Positions 45,819 through 54,622 of a stretch of 64,000 nt of DNA are shown here, piece after piece. The notes beneath the pieces are model-generated. The model was not told the DNA's origin. It was given only the letters and a program-made list of their open reading frames with translations, and did not search any database. Numbering within the stretch: position 1 is the first letter of the stretch; every line of letters starts with the position of its first letter. The stretch comes from Leptolyngbya sp. PLA1 (GTDB taxonomy: Bacteria; Planctomycetota; Phycisphaerae; Phycisphaerales; UBA1924), in contig QWIH01000003.1 of the NCBI GenBank assembly GCA_021405315.1, forward strand, positions 1 to 64,000, in the 5' to 3' direction. Both the position numbers and the translations under genes were made by a program.

Positions 45819-46169
45819 ATGGCCGACAGGATTCCGCTCGCCGTAAAGGTCAACAGGAGCCAGGAAGGCGCCGTCGTGCTCGCTCCCTCAGGTGACATCG
45901 GCTATCACGAGGCGCCCACGCTGCAGCAGGCCGTGCGAGAGGCGTTCGACGGCAGGGCCCGGCGCGTGGTGATCGACCTCTCGGGCGTCCCCTACATGGC
46001 GACTCCCGGGCTGGCGGCGCTGGTGCAGGCACTCCAGATCTCCAAGCGCGACCGCGTGCCGCTGGTGCTCTGCGGCCTGAGCGAACGGGTGCGAGCGGTC
46101 TTTGAGATCGCCAAGCTGCACTCTGTCTTCACGATCGTGGCGGACCCGAACTCGGCGATGAGCACCTGA
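45819..46169 (+). CDS. STAS-domain protein, MlaB-like
   Basis: The 116-residue protein is a single STAS domain: AVVLAPSGDIGYHEAPTLQQAVREA, VVIDLSGVPYMATPGLAALVQALQ and VPLVLCGLSERVRAVFEIAKLHSVF. In anti-anti-sigma factors the loop reads DSSG with the phosphoserine before Gly; here it is A-T62-P-G, so the usual Ser is Pro and a Thr precedes it, closer to the DTAGL loop of MlaB. It lies between a RsbW-like kinase and an MlaE permease, hence it may regulate the lipid transporter rather than a sigma factor. Start ATG at 45819. Confidence 0.87.
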   Translation: MADRIPLAVKVNRSQEGAVVLAPSGDIGYHEAPTLQQAVREAFDGRARRVVIDLSGVPYMATPGLAALVQALQISKRDRVPLVLCGLSERVRAVFEIAKLHSVFTIVADPNSAMST

Positions 46170-46175
46170 CGGACC

Positions 46176-47033
46176 ATGGCGAACCTCGAGGACAACTCCG
46201 GTGCCGCAGGGCGGGGCCTCACCCGCCTCCTCACCTCGCCGATCGAGTTTATCGGGGCCAGAGCGATCCAGGTACTCGACCAGACCGGCGCTTCGCTCTT
46301 CCTCCTGCTCCGAAGCATGGGCTGGGTACTGCGGGCGATGTTCCGCAAGCGGACCCGGCTCGGGCGACCCGCGATCGTGACGCAGATCGTGCGGATCGGC
46401 GCCAGGAGTGTGCTGATCGTCTCGCTCGTGTCCGGATGCGTCGGGCTGATCCTGGCGTTCCAGCTCTCCCCGCCCCTGGACCAGTTCGGCCAGAAGGAAC
46501 TGGTCGCGAACATCATCGGAGTGGCGGTGCTCCGCGAGCTCGGGCCCCTCATCGGCGCGATCGTCATGACCGGTTTCGCCGGCGCCTCCATCGCGGCGGA
46601 GATCGGGACCATGGTGGTGAGCGAGGAGATCGAGGCGCTCGAGGCGCACGCGCTCGACCCCGTCCGGTTCCTCGTCGTGCCCCGCGTCACGGCGTCGGTC
46701 ATCAGCATGACCGTCCTGGCTGTCGTCGCGGACGTCGTCGCGTGCCTCGCCGCCCTGGGAATCTCCGTCCTCGTCCTCCAGATCCCCTACGCCACATTCG
46801 TGAGCAACATGCTGGAGCAGTGCAAGCCAGTGGATTTCTGGACCGGCGTGATGAAGGGCACGGTCTTCGGCGTGCTGATCGGGCTCATCGCCTGCTTGAA
46901 CGGACTCCGGGTGACCGGAGGAGCCGCGGGAGTGGGCCGTGCGACCACGGGCACGGTCGTGCAGTGCGTCGTGGCGATCGTCGTGGCCGATCTGGCGTTC
47001 ACGGCGGCCTTCTTCGCGCTCGGACTTGTCTGA
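46176..47033 (+). CDS. mlaE: MlaE-family lipid ABC transporter permease
   Basis: The 285-residue membrane protein has five to six helices and the MlaE motifs: VSLVSGCVGLILAFQL, an AVLRELGPLIGAIVMTGFAGASIAAEIGTM coupling-helix region, EALDP-like EAHALDPVRFLVVPRVTA, and GVLIGLIACLNGLRVTGGAAGVGRATTG. MlaE permeases form the inner-membrane part of the phospholipid transport system with MlaF, MlaD and MlaB. Here MlaF and MlaD are not adjacent; instead a STAS protein and a RsbW-like kinase precede it by 6 bp, an arrangement pointing to regulated transport. Convergent with the photolyase gene 11 bp later. Confidence 0.93.
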   Translation: MANLEDNSGAAGRGLTRLLTSPIEFIGARAIQVLDQTGASLFLLLRSMGWVLRAMFRKRTRLGRPAIVTQIVRIGARSVLIVSLVSGCVGLILAFQLSPPLDQFGQKELVANIIGVAVLRELGPLIGAIVMTGFAGASIAAEIGTMVVSEEIEALEAHALDPVRFLVVPRVTASVISMTVLAVVADVVACLAALGISVLVLQIPYATFVSNMLEQCKPVDFWTGVMKGTVFGVLIGLIACLNGLRVTGGAAGVGRATTGTVVQCVVAIVVADLAFTAAFFALGLV

Positions 47034-47044
47034 CCGGCGGCTCG

Positions 47045-48472
47045 CTAGAGCACCCGAAAGGCCTCGATAGCGCGGACGCGCGACGTCGCCAGGTCTGCGA
47101 TCGGCGCGGGGTAGCCGAGGCGTGCGAAGGCCAGGGACGGCAACTCCCACGGGGCGTGGATGGACTCCGCATCCAGCGATCCAAGCTCGGGAACCCACCG
47201 CCTGATGTAGTCTCCCGCCGGGTCAAACTTCCGACTTTGACTCACGGGATTGAACACGCGGAAGTACGGCGCGGCGTCCGTCCCGGTGCTCGCGGACCAT
47301 TGCCAGCCGCCGTTGTTCGAGGCAAAGAACCCATCGACAAGGTGCCGCATGAACCACCGCTCGCCTCGGCGCCAGTCGATCAGGAGATTCTTGGAAAGGA
47401 ACATGGCGGTGACCATGCGTACGCGGTTGTGCATCCAGCCGGTGCTGAGAAGCTGACGCATCCCCGCGTCCACGATCGGCACGCCGGTCCTGCCCTCCTG
47501 CCACGCTGCAAGGTCCGACATCGAGTCTCGCCACGCGACCCGCTCCGTGGATGGGATGAACGCGCGATGCATGCAGACCCGAGGGAAGGCCGCGGTGATG
47601 TGGATGTAGAACTCACGCCACGCCAGTTCACTCACCCACGTCGCCGGGCCCTCCGCCAGCGAAGCAAACGGATCCGCGTCGGCGCTGTCTCCGATCGCTG
47701 CGGCGAGGCATTGCCTTGGGCTCAGCGTGCCGATGGCCAGCGCGGGCGAAAGACGCGACGTGCCGTCGGTGCCCGGGAGGTCGCGCCGCTCGCGGTACGC
47801 CCCGAGCGATCCCCGGGCGAAGGCACGGAGCGTGCGGAGCGCCGCCGCCTCTCCCGCGGGCCATTCGGAGGCTGGCACGGGCGACTCCCAGCCGGGCAGG
47901 CCCTCCGGAACCGGAGAAGGCTCACAGACTCGCTCTGGCAGGGCCCCGGGAACACCAAGCGGGCGGATGGGCCCCTGCTCGGCGAGCACGCGGTAGAGGG
48001 ACTTCTTGAAGGGTGTGAAGACGGTGTAGGGCCGACCTTCGCCGGTACGCACCGAACCCGGGCAGACCAGGACCTGCCCATGGTGGGCGCAGAGGCGAAC
48101 GCCCGCGTCCGCGGCGAGGCCCGCGAGTCTCTCATCACGCCGCGACTCGTTCAGTTCGTACTCTCGATTGAACGCGATCGTGTCGCAGGCATGCTCACGG
48201 GCGACGCCGAGCACCGCGCCGGCCACGTCGCGAGGCTCGGGTGCGGTCACGAGCCGCAGGGGAACGTTCAGCCTGGCGAGCGAGGCCGAGAGTTCCCGGA
48301 GCGTGCGGAGCATGAGATCTACCCGCACCGGCGCCAGGTCGTGGGCACGCCACTCACCGGGGGACACTACGAACAGCCCGACGACGCCCCGGTCGCTTTC
48401 GGCGCACGCGGCGTGAAGGGCCGGATTATCGAGTGTCCTCAGGTCGGACCTGAACCAGACGAGCGTTCGCAT
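47045..48472 (-). CDS. phrB: Deoxyribodipyrimidine photolyase (cryptochrome/photolyase family)
   Basis: The 475-residue flavoprotein repairs UV-induced pyrimidine dimers with light. The N-terminal alpha/beta antenna domain begins [19 protein letters not shown]; the FAD-binding helical domain has [59 protein letters not shown] and [20 protein letters not shown], the class I CPD photolyase signatures including the Trp electron-transfer chain. It is divergent from the DNA-damage helicase at 48559, forming a repair-themed locus with it and pdeM. Length is normal. Confidence 0.96.
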   Translation of the reverse strand: MRTLVWFRSDLRTLDNPALHAACAESDRGVVGLFVVSPGEWRAHDLAPVRVDLMLRTLRELSASLARLNVPLRLVTAPEPRDVAGAVLGVAREHACDTIAFNREYELNESRRDERLAGLAADAGVRLCAHHGQVLVCPGSVRTGEGRPYTVFTPFKKSLYRVLAEQGPIRPLGVPGALPERVCEPSPVPEGLPGWESPVPASEWPAGEAAALRTLRAFARGSLGAYRERRDLPGTDGTSRLSPALAIGTLSPRQCLAAAIGDSADADPFASLAEGPATWVSELAWREFYIHITAAFPRVCMHRAFIPSTERVAWRDSMSDLAAWQEGRTGVPIVDAGMRQLLSTGWMHNRVRMVTAMFLSKNLLIDWRRGERWFMRHLVDGFFASNNGGWQWSASTGTDAAPYFRVFNPVSQSRKFDPAGDYIRRWVPELGSLDAESIHAPWELPSLAFARLGYPAPIADLATSRVRAIEAFRVL

Positions 48473-48558
48473 GCGGACTCCCGGGAGGCCCTTCGCAGGC
48501 GGACCCGTAACGGATGGGGGCTACGCTGGATCGTTCGCACGGGGCCGAGGGTGCAGAG

Positions 48559-51090
48559 ATGCCGGTGGGCACCAAGTCGACAGCGGGGAATGAGCACGCG
48601 CGGGGCCTCGAGATGGTCGAGGGATGGTTCGCCTCGCGCGGGTGGGAACCCTGGGAGTTCCAGAGGCTCGCATGGGCTGCGTTTCTCTCGGGCCGGAGCG
48701 GGCTCATCCAGGTCTCCACCGGCGCGGGCAAGACGTACGGGGCGTTCGGGGGGCCGCTGGCAATGCTCTGCTCGGAGCACGCGCGGGGGCATGTGCGGCG
48801 CGGGCTGCGTGTGCTCTACGTCAGCCCGCTCCGGGCGGTCTCGCGGGACGTGGAGATGGCGCTCTCCGAGCCGGTGATCGAGCTGGGCCTGCCCCTGCGG
48901 GTCGAGAGCCGCACCGGAGATACGTCGGACGCCGTGAAGAGGAGGCAGAAGTCCAGCCTGCCCGAGGTGCTGGTGACGACGCCGGAGTCATTGACACTGC
49001 TGCTGACACGGCCGGACGCGCCGGAACTGCTGTCGGGGTGCGACGCCGTGATCCTGGACGAGTGGCACGAACTGGTCGCCAGCAAGCGGGGCAGCCAGAC
49101 CGAGCTGGCGCTGACGCGTCTGCGGGGGTTCTCGCCGCGCATGCGGACGTGGGCCGTGTCGGCCACTCTTCCCAATGCGGCGGTCGCCGCGCGGGCGGCG
49201 GTGGGGGCCCGCGACACTCCCGTAGTCATCGAGGGTGACATGCCCCGGCCCGTGGAGCTGGATGTGCTGCTGCCCCGCGGGGGCCGGACGCTGCCCTGGG
49301 CAGGACACCTCGGGCTGGTGATGGCAGAGGACGTGGCGGCAAGCCTGAGCCCCTCGGCCCCATCGCTGGTGTTCACGAACACGCGCTCGCAAGCGGAACG
49401 CTGGTACAGCGCCCTTCGCGTGCTGAGGCCGGAGTGGGAGCCGGTGATGGCCCTGCACCACGGCTCGATCGACCGTGGGGAACGAACTCGCGTCGAGCAG
49501 GGCCTTAAGGACGGGTGCGTGCGGATCGTGGTCGCAACAAGCTCGCTGGACCTGGGCGTGGACTTCGCGCCCCTCGAGCGCGTGCTGCAGATCGGCTCGC
49601 CAAAGGGGATCGCGAGGCTTGTGCAGCGTGCCGGTCGATCGAGCCATCGGCCCCGGACGCCCTGCCGCGTGACATGCGTGCCCACCCACATGATGGAGGT
49701 GGTGGAGTTCATGGCGACCCGCAACGCCCTCGCGAGGGGCGAGATCGAGCCGCGAGAGCCATCCCCGAAGCCCATCGACGTTCTGGTGCAGCACCTGGTG
49801 ACGTGCGCGCTGGGCGGCGGCTTCACGCGGGAGGCCCTGCTCGCGGAGGTCCGCGGGGCCGCGAGCTTCGAGGACCTCACCGCGGAGGAGTTCGACTGGG
49901 CACTCTCGATGGTGACGCACGGCGGCGAATCTCTGCGCGCGTACGAAAGCTTCCACAAGGTGGTGGAACGGGACGGCCTCTTCACCGTGCCGGACCGCCG
50001 GATCGCGGCGATTCACCGGCTAAACGTGGGCACCATCACCAGCGATGGCACGATCGAGGTGAAGTACACGTCCGGACGCTCGCTCGGACGCATCGAGGAG
50101 GACTTCATCGCCAGGCTGCGCGAAGGTCAGAAGTTCGTCTTCGCCGGCAAGGTGCTGACGCTCGCACGATTCCGGGACCTCGTCGCATACGTCAGGCCGG
50201 CGACCGGCAAGACGACGTTCACGCCCATCTGGTCGGGCACGCGTCTGCCGATCTCTGAGTCCCTGTCGCAGGCGATCCGCCGCTCGCTCTCCGAGGCACA
50301 GGCGACCGACCCGGACGCGCTCTCGCGGGCCATCAGGCCGTTCCTCGAGACCCAGCGCCGCACGAGCGCGATCCCGGGGGCCGATGAGACGCTCGTGGAG
50401 ATCACGCGGACCCGGGAAGGACACCACCTGTTCGTCTTCCCGTTCGAGGGGCGCCTCGTCAACGCCGGGCTCGGGGCCGTGCTCGCGCTGAGGCTCTCGC
50501 GCCGCGCACCCGCCACATTCTCGGTCGCGGCGAATGACTACGGCGTCGAGGTGCTCAGCGCGGAACCGTTCGACTTTGAGCACTGCGTCGGGCCGGGCCT
50601 CTTCTCGCCGGAGGGCCTCGCGAGCGACGCCGCCGAGAGCGCGAACACCAACTTCCTCGCAAAGCTCCAGTTCCGGGAGATTGCCCGTGTCTCCGGGCTG
50701 GTGGTGCAGTCGTACCCCGGTCGTGGGCGTACCGCGAAGCAACTGCAGGCCGGATCGTCGCTGATCTTCGACGTGCTCTCCGAGTTTGAGCCCCGGAATC
50801 TGCTGCTCCGCCAGGCAACTTCGGAGGTGATGAGCCGGCATTACGAGGCGGGCCGCTTGGATCGAACCTTCCGCCGGATCGTGGGGGGCTCGCTCCGTAT
50901 CGTTCGGACCGCGAGGCCCTCGCCGCTGTCCTTCCCGCTGCTCATCGAAAGGCTCGCGGGGAGGCTGAGCAGCCGCTCGCTGCTGGAGCGGATCGAGGCG
51001 ATGAGGCGGGAGTGGGAGCCGGGATGCGAGGAGGACAGCGCACATTCGTCGGCGGGCGGTCGGAGGCGGAGGGCGAGCCGGTCGTCCTGA
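48559..51090 (+). CDS. Ligase-associated DNA-damage-response DEXH helicase (Lhr-like)
   Basis: The 843-residue protein is a superfamily-2 helicase: Walker A QVSTGAGKTYGAFGG, motif Ia YVSPLRAVSRD, motif II VILDEWHEL (DEWH), motif III TWAVSATLPN, and motif VI VQRAGRSSHRP in the second RecA fold. The C-terminal half has the winged-helix and specific accessory domains of the Lhr-like proteins that are encoded with a DNA ligase, an exonuclease and a phosphoesterase in many bacteria. Here pdeM follows directly with 67 bp overlap, but the ligase and exonuclease are absent. The ATG at 48559 has a GAGGG at good spacing; ATG at 48514 is an alternative. Confidence 0.92.
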   Translation: MPVGTKSTAGNEHARGLEMVEGWFASRGWEPWEFQRLAWAAFLSGRSGLIQVSTGAGKTYGAFGGPLAMLCSEHARGHVRRGLRVLYVSPLRAVSRDVEMALSEPVIELGLPLRVESRTGDTSDAVKRRQKSSLPEVLVTTPESLTLLLTRPDAPELLSGCDAVILDEWHELVASKRGSQTELALTRLRGFSPRMRTWAVSATLPNAAVAARAAVGARDTPVVIEGDMPRPVELDVLLPRGGRTLPWAGHLGLVMAEDVAASLSPSAPSLVFTNTRSQAERWYSALRVLRPEWEPVMALHHGSIDRGERTRVEQGLKDGCVRIVVATSSLDLGVDFAPLERVLQIGSPKGIARLVQRAGRSSHRPRTPCRVTCVPTHMMEVVEFMATRNALARGEIEPREPSPKPIDVLVQHLVTCALGGGFTREALLAEVRGAASFEDLTAEEFDWALSMVTHGGESLRAYESFHKVVERDGLFTVPDRRIAAIHRLNVGTITSDGTIEVKYTSGRSLGRIEEDFIARLREGQKFVFAGKVLTLARFRDLVAYVRPATGKTTFTPIWSGTRLPISESLSQAIRRSLSEAQATDPDALSRAIRPFLETQRRTSAIPGADETLVEITRTREGHHLFVFPFEGRLVNAGLGAVLALRLSRRAPATFSVAANDYGVEVLSAEPFDFEHCVGPGLFSPEGLASDAAESANTNFLAKLQFREIARVSGLVVQSYPGRGRTAKQLQAGSSLIFDVLSEFEPRNLLLRQATSEVMSRHYEAGRLDRTFRRIVGGSLRIVRTARPSPLSFPLLIERLAGRLSSRSLLERIEAMRREWEPGCEEDSAHSSAGGRRRRASRSS

Positions 51091-51695
51091 TGGCCCAACG
51101 CGCGGTCTATTGGCCCGCGCGGGGAACCCTCCTCGTGGCGGACCTCCACCTGGGAAAGTCCGACGCCTTCCGCGCGACGGGAGTCCCGATCCCTTCGAAC
51201 GCGGGGCGCGAGGTGCTCCGCTTCCTGGAGGAGGCGATCCGCGAGTCCGGTGCCGCGCGCGTCCTGGTGCTCGGGGATCTCCTGCACGCGCCCGCGGGGC
51301 TCACCGACGAGCTTCTCGAAAGCGTCGGCCGGTGGCGTCGGCAGCAGTCCGCCGCCTTTGAGGTCATCCCGGGGAACCACGACCGATTCGTGGAGCGGGC
51401 GGCCGAGGCGTGGGGGATGCGTCTGCACGAGGGACCGGTGCGGGAGGGCCCCTTCGAGTTCCGGCACGAGCCGCCGGAGCGTGCGGAATCCGGCTTGTTC
51501 ACCTGGTGCGGGCATCTGCATCCGGCGTTTGTTCTGGCGTCCTCGGCGGACCGACTGAAGCTGCCGGCCTTTCTCGTGGGTCCCCGCGTGGGCGTCATGC
51601 CCGCTTGCACGCCCTTCGCGGGTGGCGCGCCGGTCAGGCCCGGCCGCGGAGATCGGGTGTACGTGATCGCGGACGGAAGAGTGGTTCAAGTCTGA
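51024..51695 (+). CDS. pdeM: Ligase-associated metallophosphoesterase PdeM
   Basis: This 223-residue calcineurin-like phosphoesterase has the two-metal motifs VADLHLGKSDAFRATGVPIP (Asp, His), VLVLGDLLHAPAG, VIPGNHDRF and WCGHLHPAFVL. The sequence RAVYWPARGTLLVADLHLGK is typical of the PdeM subgroup found with the Lhr-like helicase. It overlaps that gene by 67 bp, meaning tight coupling; the substrate is presumably a nucleic-acid end or cyclic phosphate. The ATG at 51024 is chosen because the family N-terminus lies just downstream. Convergent with the peroxiredoxin gene (10 bp overlap). Confidence 0.91.
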   Translation: MRGGQRTFVGGRSEAEGEPVVLMAQRAVYWPARGTLLVADLHLGKSDAFRATGVPIPSNAGREVLRFLEEAIRESGAARVLVLGDLLHAPAGLTDELLESVGRWRRQQSAAFEVIPGNHDRFVERAAEAWGMRLHEGPVREGPFEFRHEPPERAESGLFTWCGHLHPAFVLASSADRLKLPAFLVGPRVGVMPACTPFAGGAPVRPGRGDRVYVIADGRVVQV

Positions 51696-52174
51696 GTCTT
51701 CGCCGTTCGGGCCTCGTGGAGCGCCCGGATCGCGCGCCGGACAAAGTCCTGGTGGCGCGAAATGCCGAACTCCTGGGCGACAGCGTCCTTGATCAGCCCA
51801 TCGGTGCCGATGAGATAGGTCACGCGCCGACGTCCAAACGGGAGAAGGCCGAACAGCCCGATGGCCTTGTACGCGCGGGCGGTGTCGCCTGTCGGGTCGC
51901 TGAGCAGTGTGAGGCCCAGGGTGTACCGAGTCTCGAAGCGGCGGTGGGAGTCGGGAGGGTCGCCGCTGATGCCGACCAGGCTCGCCCCCAGGGCGGCCAG
52001 TTCGCTCGCGACATCACGGTAGTAGCAGGCCTCCGCGGTGCAGACCGGCGTGAAGTCCGCCGGGTAGAAGAAGAGGATCTGAGGCCCTCGGGCGATCAGC
52101 TCCTCAAGTGACCTCGTGACGCCGTGCTGGTCCGGGAGGGCGAACACGGGGGCGGGCTGTCCTGGTCTGAGCAT
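51686..52174 (-). CDS. Peroxiredoxin (Bcp/AhpC-TSA family)
   Basis: The 162-residue thiol peroxidase has QPAPVFALPDQHG at the N-terminus and ILFFYPADFTPVCTAEACYYRD, where PVCT holds the peroxidatic cysteine and a second cysteine five residues later is placed as the resolving cysteine of E. coli Bcp. ASLVGISGDPPDSHRRFETRYTL and LTLLSDPTGDTARAY follow as usual. It reduces hydrogen peroxide and organic peroxides using thioredoxin. The ATG at 52174 gives the usual length; upstream frame is unrelated. Divergent from the aminotransferase across 48 bp. Confidence 0.93.
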   Translation of the reverse strand: MLRPGQPAPVFALPDQHGVTRSLEELIARGPQILFFYPADFTPVCTAEACYYRDVASELAALGASLVGISGDPPDSHRRFETRYTLGLTLLSDPTGDTARAYKAIGLFGLLPFGRRRVTYLIGTDGLIKDAVAQEFGISRHQDFVRRAIRALHEARTAKTQT

Positions 52175-52222
52175 GGACAAGCGTTCGCGCGATTCCGCCT
52201 CCGGGCGAGTACGCTTCGCCAG

Positions 52223-53404
52223 ATGCCAGTGGACATCGCGCACCGGTTTCGTCCCTTCGGCTCCTCCATCTTCGCGGAGATGACGGCGCTGGCGGTGCGG
52301 CATCAGGCGGTCAACCTCTCTCAGGGGTTCCCCGACTTCGACGGGCCGCAGTCCGCGAAGGAGGCGGCGGCCCGCGCGATGTTCGAAGGGCACAACCAGT
52401 ACGCCCGGATGATCGGAGTGCCCCCGCTGAACAAGGCCATCGCCGGCTCTTGGGCCTCGTGCGGGCGTGGCGAGATCGACCCCGACGCGAACGTCACCGT
52501 CACGAACGGGTGCTCGGAGGCGATTCCCGCGGCGATCCTCGGACTCCTGAACCCCGGCGATGAGATCGTCGTCTTCGAGCCGTTCTTCGACTTCTACGTG
52601 ACCGCCATCGCGATGGCCGGTGCGGTACCGAAGTTCGTGACGCTCAGGCCACCAGCGGACGGGCTCGGAGCCTGGTGGTTCGACCCGGCGGAGCTACGGG
52701 CGGCGATCGGGCCACGCACGCGGGCGATCATCGTCAACACCCCCCACAACCCAACCGGAAAGGTCTACACCCGCGGGGAACTCGAGTTCATCGCGGGCGA
52801 GTGCATCCGTCACGGGCTGGTGGCGATCACGGATGAGGTGTACGAGCACCTGACCTTCGAGCCGGAGTTGCCCCACATCTCACTGGCGACCCTGCCGGGC
52901 ATGTGGGAGCGGACCATGACCCTCTCCAGCCTCGGAAAGACCTTCAGCCTCACGGGGTGGAAGATCGGATGGGCCGTGGCGGCCGAGCCGCTCTCTCGCG
53001 TAGTCAGGGCCGCGCATCAGTATCTCACGTTCTGTGCAGCAACCCCGCTGCAGCACGGTGCGGCTGCCGTGCTCGCGGCGCCCGGAGACTACGCCGCGGG
53101 GCTCCGCAGGCTCTTCATCGAGAATCGGGACGCGCTCAGCGCCGCGCTCACCCGTGCGGGCCTCCGTGTCTTCCCATCGCACAGCACCTACTTCGTCATG
53201 GCGGACCACACCCCCCTGCGATACGCCGACGACCGCGCGTTCTGCTACCACCTCACCGAGCGAGTCGGTGTGGCCGCCATCCCCCCCTCGGTCTTCTACG
53301 GCACGCCCGGGCTGGGGCGCGACCTCGTGCGGTTTGCGTTCTGCAAGAAGCGGGAGACCATCGCAGAAGCGATCCGGCGGTTGGACTCGCTGGGGCCGGC
53401 CTAG
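52223..53404 (+). CDS. Class I/II pyridoxal-phosphate aminotransferase (methionine/kynurenine type)
   Basis: This 393-residue fold-type I enzyme shows NLSQGFPDFDGP, VTVTNGCSEAIPAAILGLLNPGDEIVVFEPFFDFY, the Asn in NTPHNPTGKVY, the Asp-Tyr pair in ITDEVYEHLTFE, and the PLP lysine in SSLGKTFSLTGWKIGWAVA. The Q-G-F-P-D opening and FFDFY loop are typical of the YbdL / kynurenine-oxoglutarate transaminase subgroup, which accepts methionine, glutamine or aromatic amino acids. The true substrate is not known. ATG at 52223 is chosen by fold; its stop overlaps the convergent DUF2752 stop by 4 bp. Confidence 0.94.
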   Translation: MPVDIAHRFRPFGSSIFAEMTALAVRHQAVNLSQGFPDFDGPQSAKEAAARAMFEGHNQYARMIGVPPLNKAIAGSWASCGRGEIDPDANVTVTNGCSEAIPAAILGLLNPGDEIVVFEPFFDFYVTAIAMAGAVPKFVTLRPPADGLGAWWFDPAELRAAIGPRTRAIIVNTPHNPTGKVYTRGELEFIAGECIRHGLVAITDEVYEHLTFEPELPHISLATLPGMWERTMTLSSLGKTFSLTGWKIGWAVAAEPLSRVVRAAHQYLTFCAATPLQHGAAAVLAAPGDYAAGLRRLFIENRDALSAALTRAGLRVFPSHSTYFVMADHTPLRYADDRAFCYHLTERVGVAAIPPSVFYGTPGLGRDLVRFAFCKKRETIAEAIRRLDSLGPA

Positions 53405-53817
53405 CCCGCCCGGATCGCCCCCTCGTGCCAGATGACGTATGCCCAGTTGCCGAGCACGAGCACCCAGGCGATGGTCGAGGCGACCCGCCGACGCGTGGGG
53501 CTCCAGGGGGGCGGAGGACGGAGCAGCCGCGACAACCACCAGAACGGCGCGACCACGACAAACACCGTAACAACGGGGTTGAAGGCCAGGGCCCGGACGG
53601 GATGTCCCGCGAGCAGGCTCATGGTCGCCCGCGTCCCGCCGCAGGTCGGGCATGGAACACCGGTCACCCGGCGAAGCGTGCAGAGCGGCAGGTCCGCCCC
53701 GGTCCGCTGCGAGATGACGTAGGCGAGAACCACGACGACCACCCAAACGAGAAAGACCACGCCCGGAACGGCGTGGTCTTTGAGTCGTTGCTGAAGTGTT
53801 GACGAAGAGGCACCCAT
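53401..53817 (-). CDS. DUF2752 membrane protein
   Basis: The 138-residue protein has about three membrane helices (GVVFLVWVVVVVLAYVIS; FNPVVTVFVVVAPFWWL; IAWVLVLGNWAYVIW) and the DUF2752 hallmark GVPCPTCGGTRATMSLLAG, a cysteine-pair motif in a short loop. The function is unknown; the motif suggests metal or redox binding. It is likely the last gene of a small-membrane-protein operon (54511 to 53401). Confidence 0.87.
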   Translation of the reverse strand: MGASSSTLQQRLKDHAVPGVVFLVWVVVVVLAYVISQRTGADLPLCTLRRVTGVPCPTCGGTRATMSLLAGHPVRALAFNPVVTVFVVVAPFWWLSRLLRPPPPWSPTRRRVASTIAWVLVLGNWAYVIWHEGAIRAG

Positions 53818-53854
53818 GGGCACCGGGTTGTAGGCCCGGAGGCGCCAACGAGCC

Positions 53855-54193
53855 TCAGGGCCCGTTGCCGGCTGCGCCCGCGGCGGCGGCGCCGAGGCCG
53901 ATCACCATCATCACCAGCCAGAGCACGATGCCGAGCGCCATCAGGCCCACGCTGATCATCCCGAGAATCTTGCCGGCCTGCGTCGTCCCGCGCCCGGCGG
54001 GGTCCATGAGGCCCGCGTCCATCTCACGAAGGTCGGCGTTCCCCATGACCCACGCGACGATGCCGCAGATGCCGCAGACCACAAGCCCCAGAATCCCGAG
54101 GACGAGGATGACGGTTCCGCGGTGGGGCTTGAGCATCCCCCCGGGGCTCTGCGGGGGCATCCCGTAGCCGGGCTGCTGTGGGTATTGAGTCAT
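53855..54193 (-). CDS. DUF4190-like small membrane protein (paralogue A)
   Basis: This 112-residue protein starts with a Pro/Gln/Gly-rich segment (YPQQPGYGMPPQSPGG) and has two membrane helices separated by a conserved block with ADLREMDAGLMDPAGRGTTQAGKILGMIS. The order and composition match DUF4190-type proteins. Paralogous to the gene 25 bp upstream: the block MGNxDxxEMDAGLMDPAGRG is nearly identical in both. The function is unknown, possibly membrane organisation. Confidence 0.82.
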   Translation of the reverse strand: MTQYPQQPGYGMPPQSPGGMLKPHRGTVILVLGILGLVVCGICGIVAWVMGNADLREMDAGLMDPAGRGTTQAGKILGMISVGLMALGIVLWLVMMVIGLGAAAAGAAGNGP

Positions 54194-54217
54194 TGCGAGT
54201 CCTTTCGATCCGGGCGA

Positions 54218-54511
54218 TCAGCGAGCGCCGCCGGCGACCGTGAGCACGATGTTGAGCACAATGAAGATAGCGCCGAGGATCGTCGCGATCATGCCGATGA
54301 TCTTCCCGGCTTTGGTCGATCCCCGGCCCGCCGGGTCCATGAGGCCCGCGTCCATCTCTTTCATGTCCTTGTTGCCCATGACCCACGCAGCAATGCCGCA
54401 CGGCATGCAGATGACGAGGCCAACGATGCCCAGAACGAGAATGAGCGTGCCGCGGTGCGGCTTCATCGCGCCACCCGTAGGTGCGCCGGCCATGCCTGGA
54501 AACTGACTCAT
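54218..54511 (-). CDS. DUF4190-like small membrane protein (paralogue B)
   Basis: This 97-residue protein resembles its downstream neighbour: a short Gly/Pro-rich N-terminus, MKPHRGTLILVLGIVGLVIC (first helix), MGNKDMKEMDAGLMDPAGRG, then KAGKIIGMIATILGAIFIVLN (second helix). The Pro/Gln-rich head is shorter than in paralogue A. The ATG at 54511 has AGGAGAA upstream at the right spacing. The pair probably arose by tandem duplication. Confidence 0.83.
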   Translation of the reverse strand: MSQFPGMAGAPTGGAMKPHRGTLILVLGIVGLVICMPCGIAAWVMGNKDMKEMDAGLMDPAGRGSTKAGKIIGMIATILGAIFIVLNIVLTVAGGAR

Positions 54512-54622
54512 CTGAAGTTCTCCTGGAGCGCAGGGGGCCATTCCCCTCCGAAGGGTGCAGGCTACCAGCCGCATGGTCGGGTGTCAAAATCGACCCGGCC
54601 CGGGTCGAGCCCGCGCCTCGCC

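Noticed and set aside
45819..46169. Classical anti-anti-sigma factor
   Set aside because: The phosphoserine loop is A-T-P-G, no sigma factor gene is adjacent, and the next gene is mlaE.
46436..48877. An open plus-strand frame of 813 codons across mlaE and photolyase
   Set aside because: It is Arg/Gly-rich, overlaps three well-supported genes in other frames or strands, and shows no domain.
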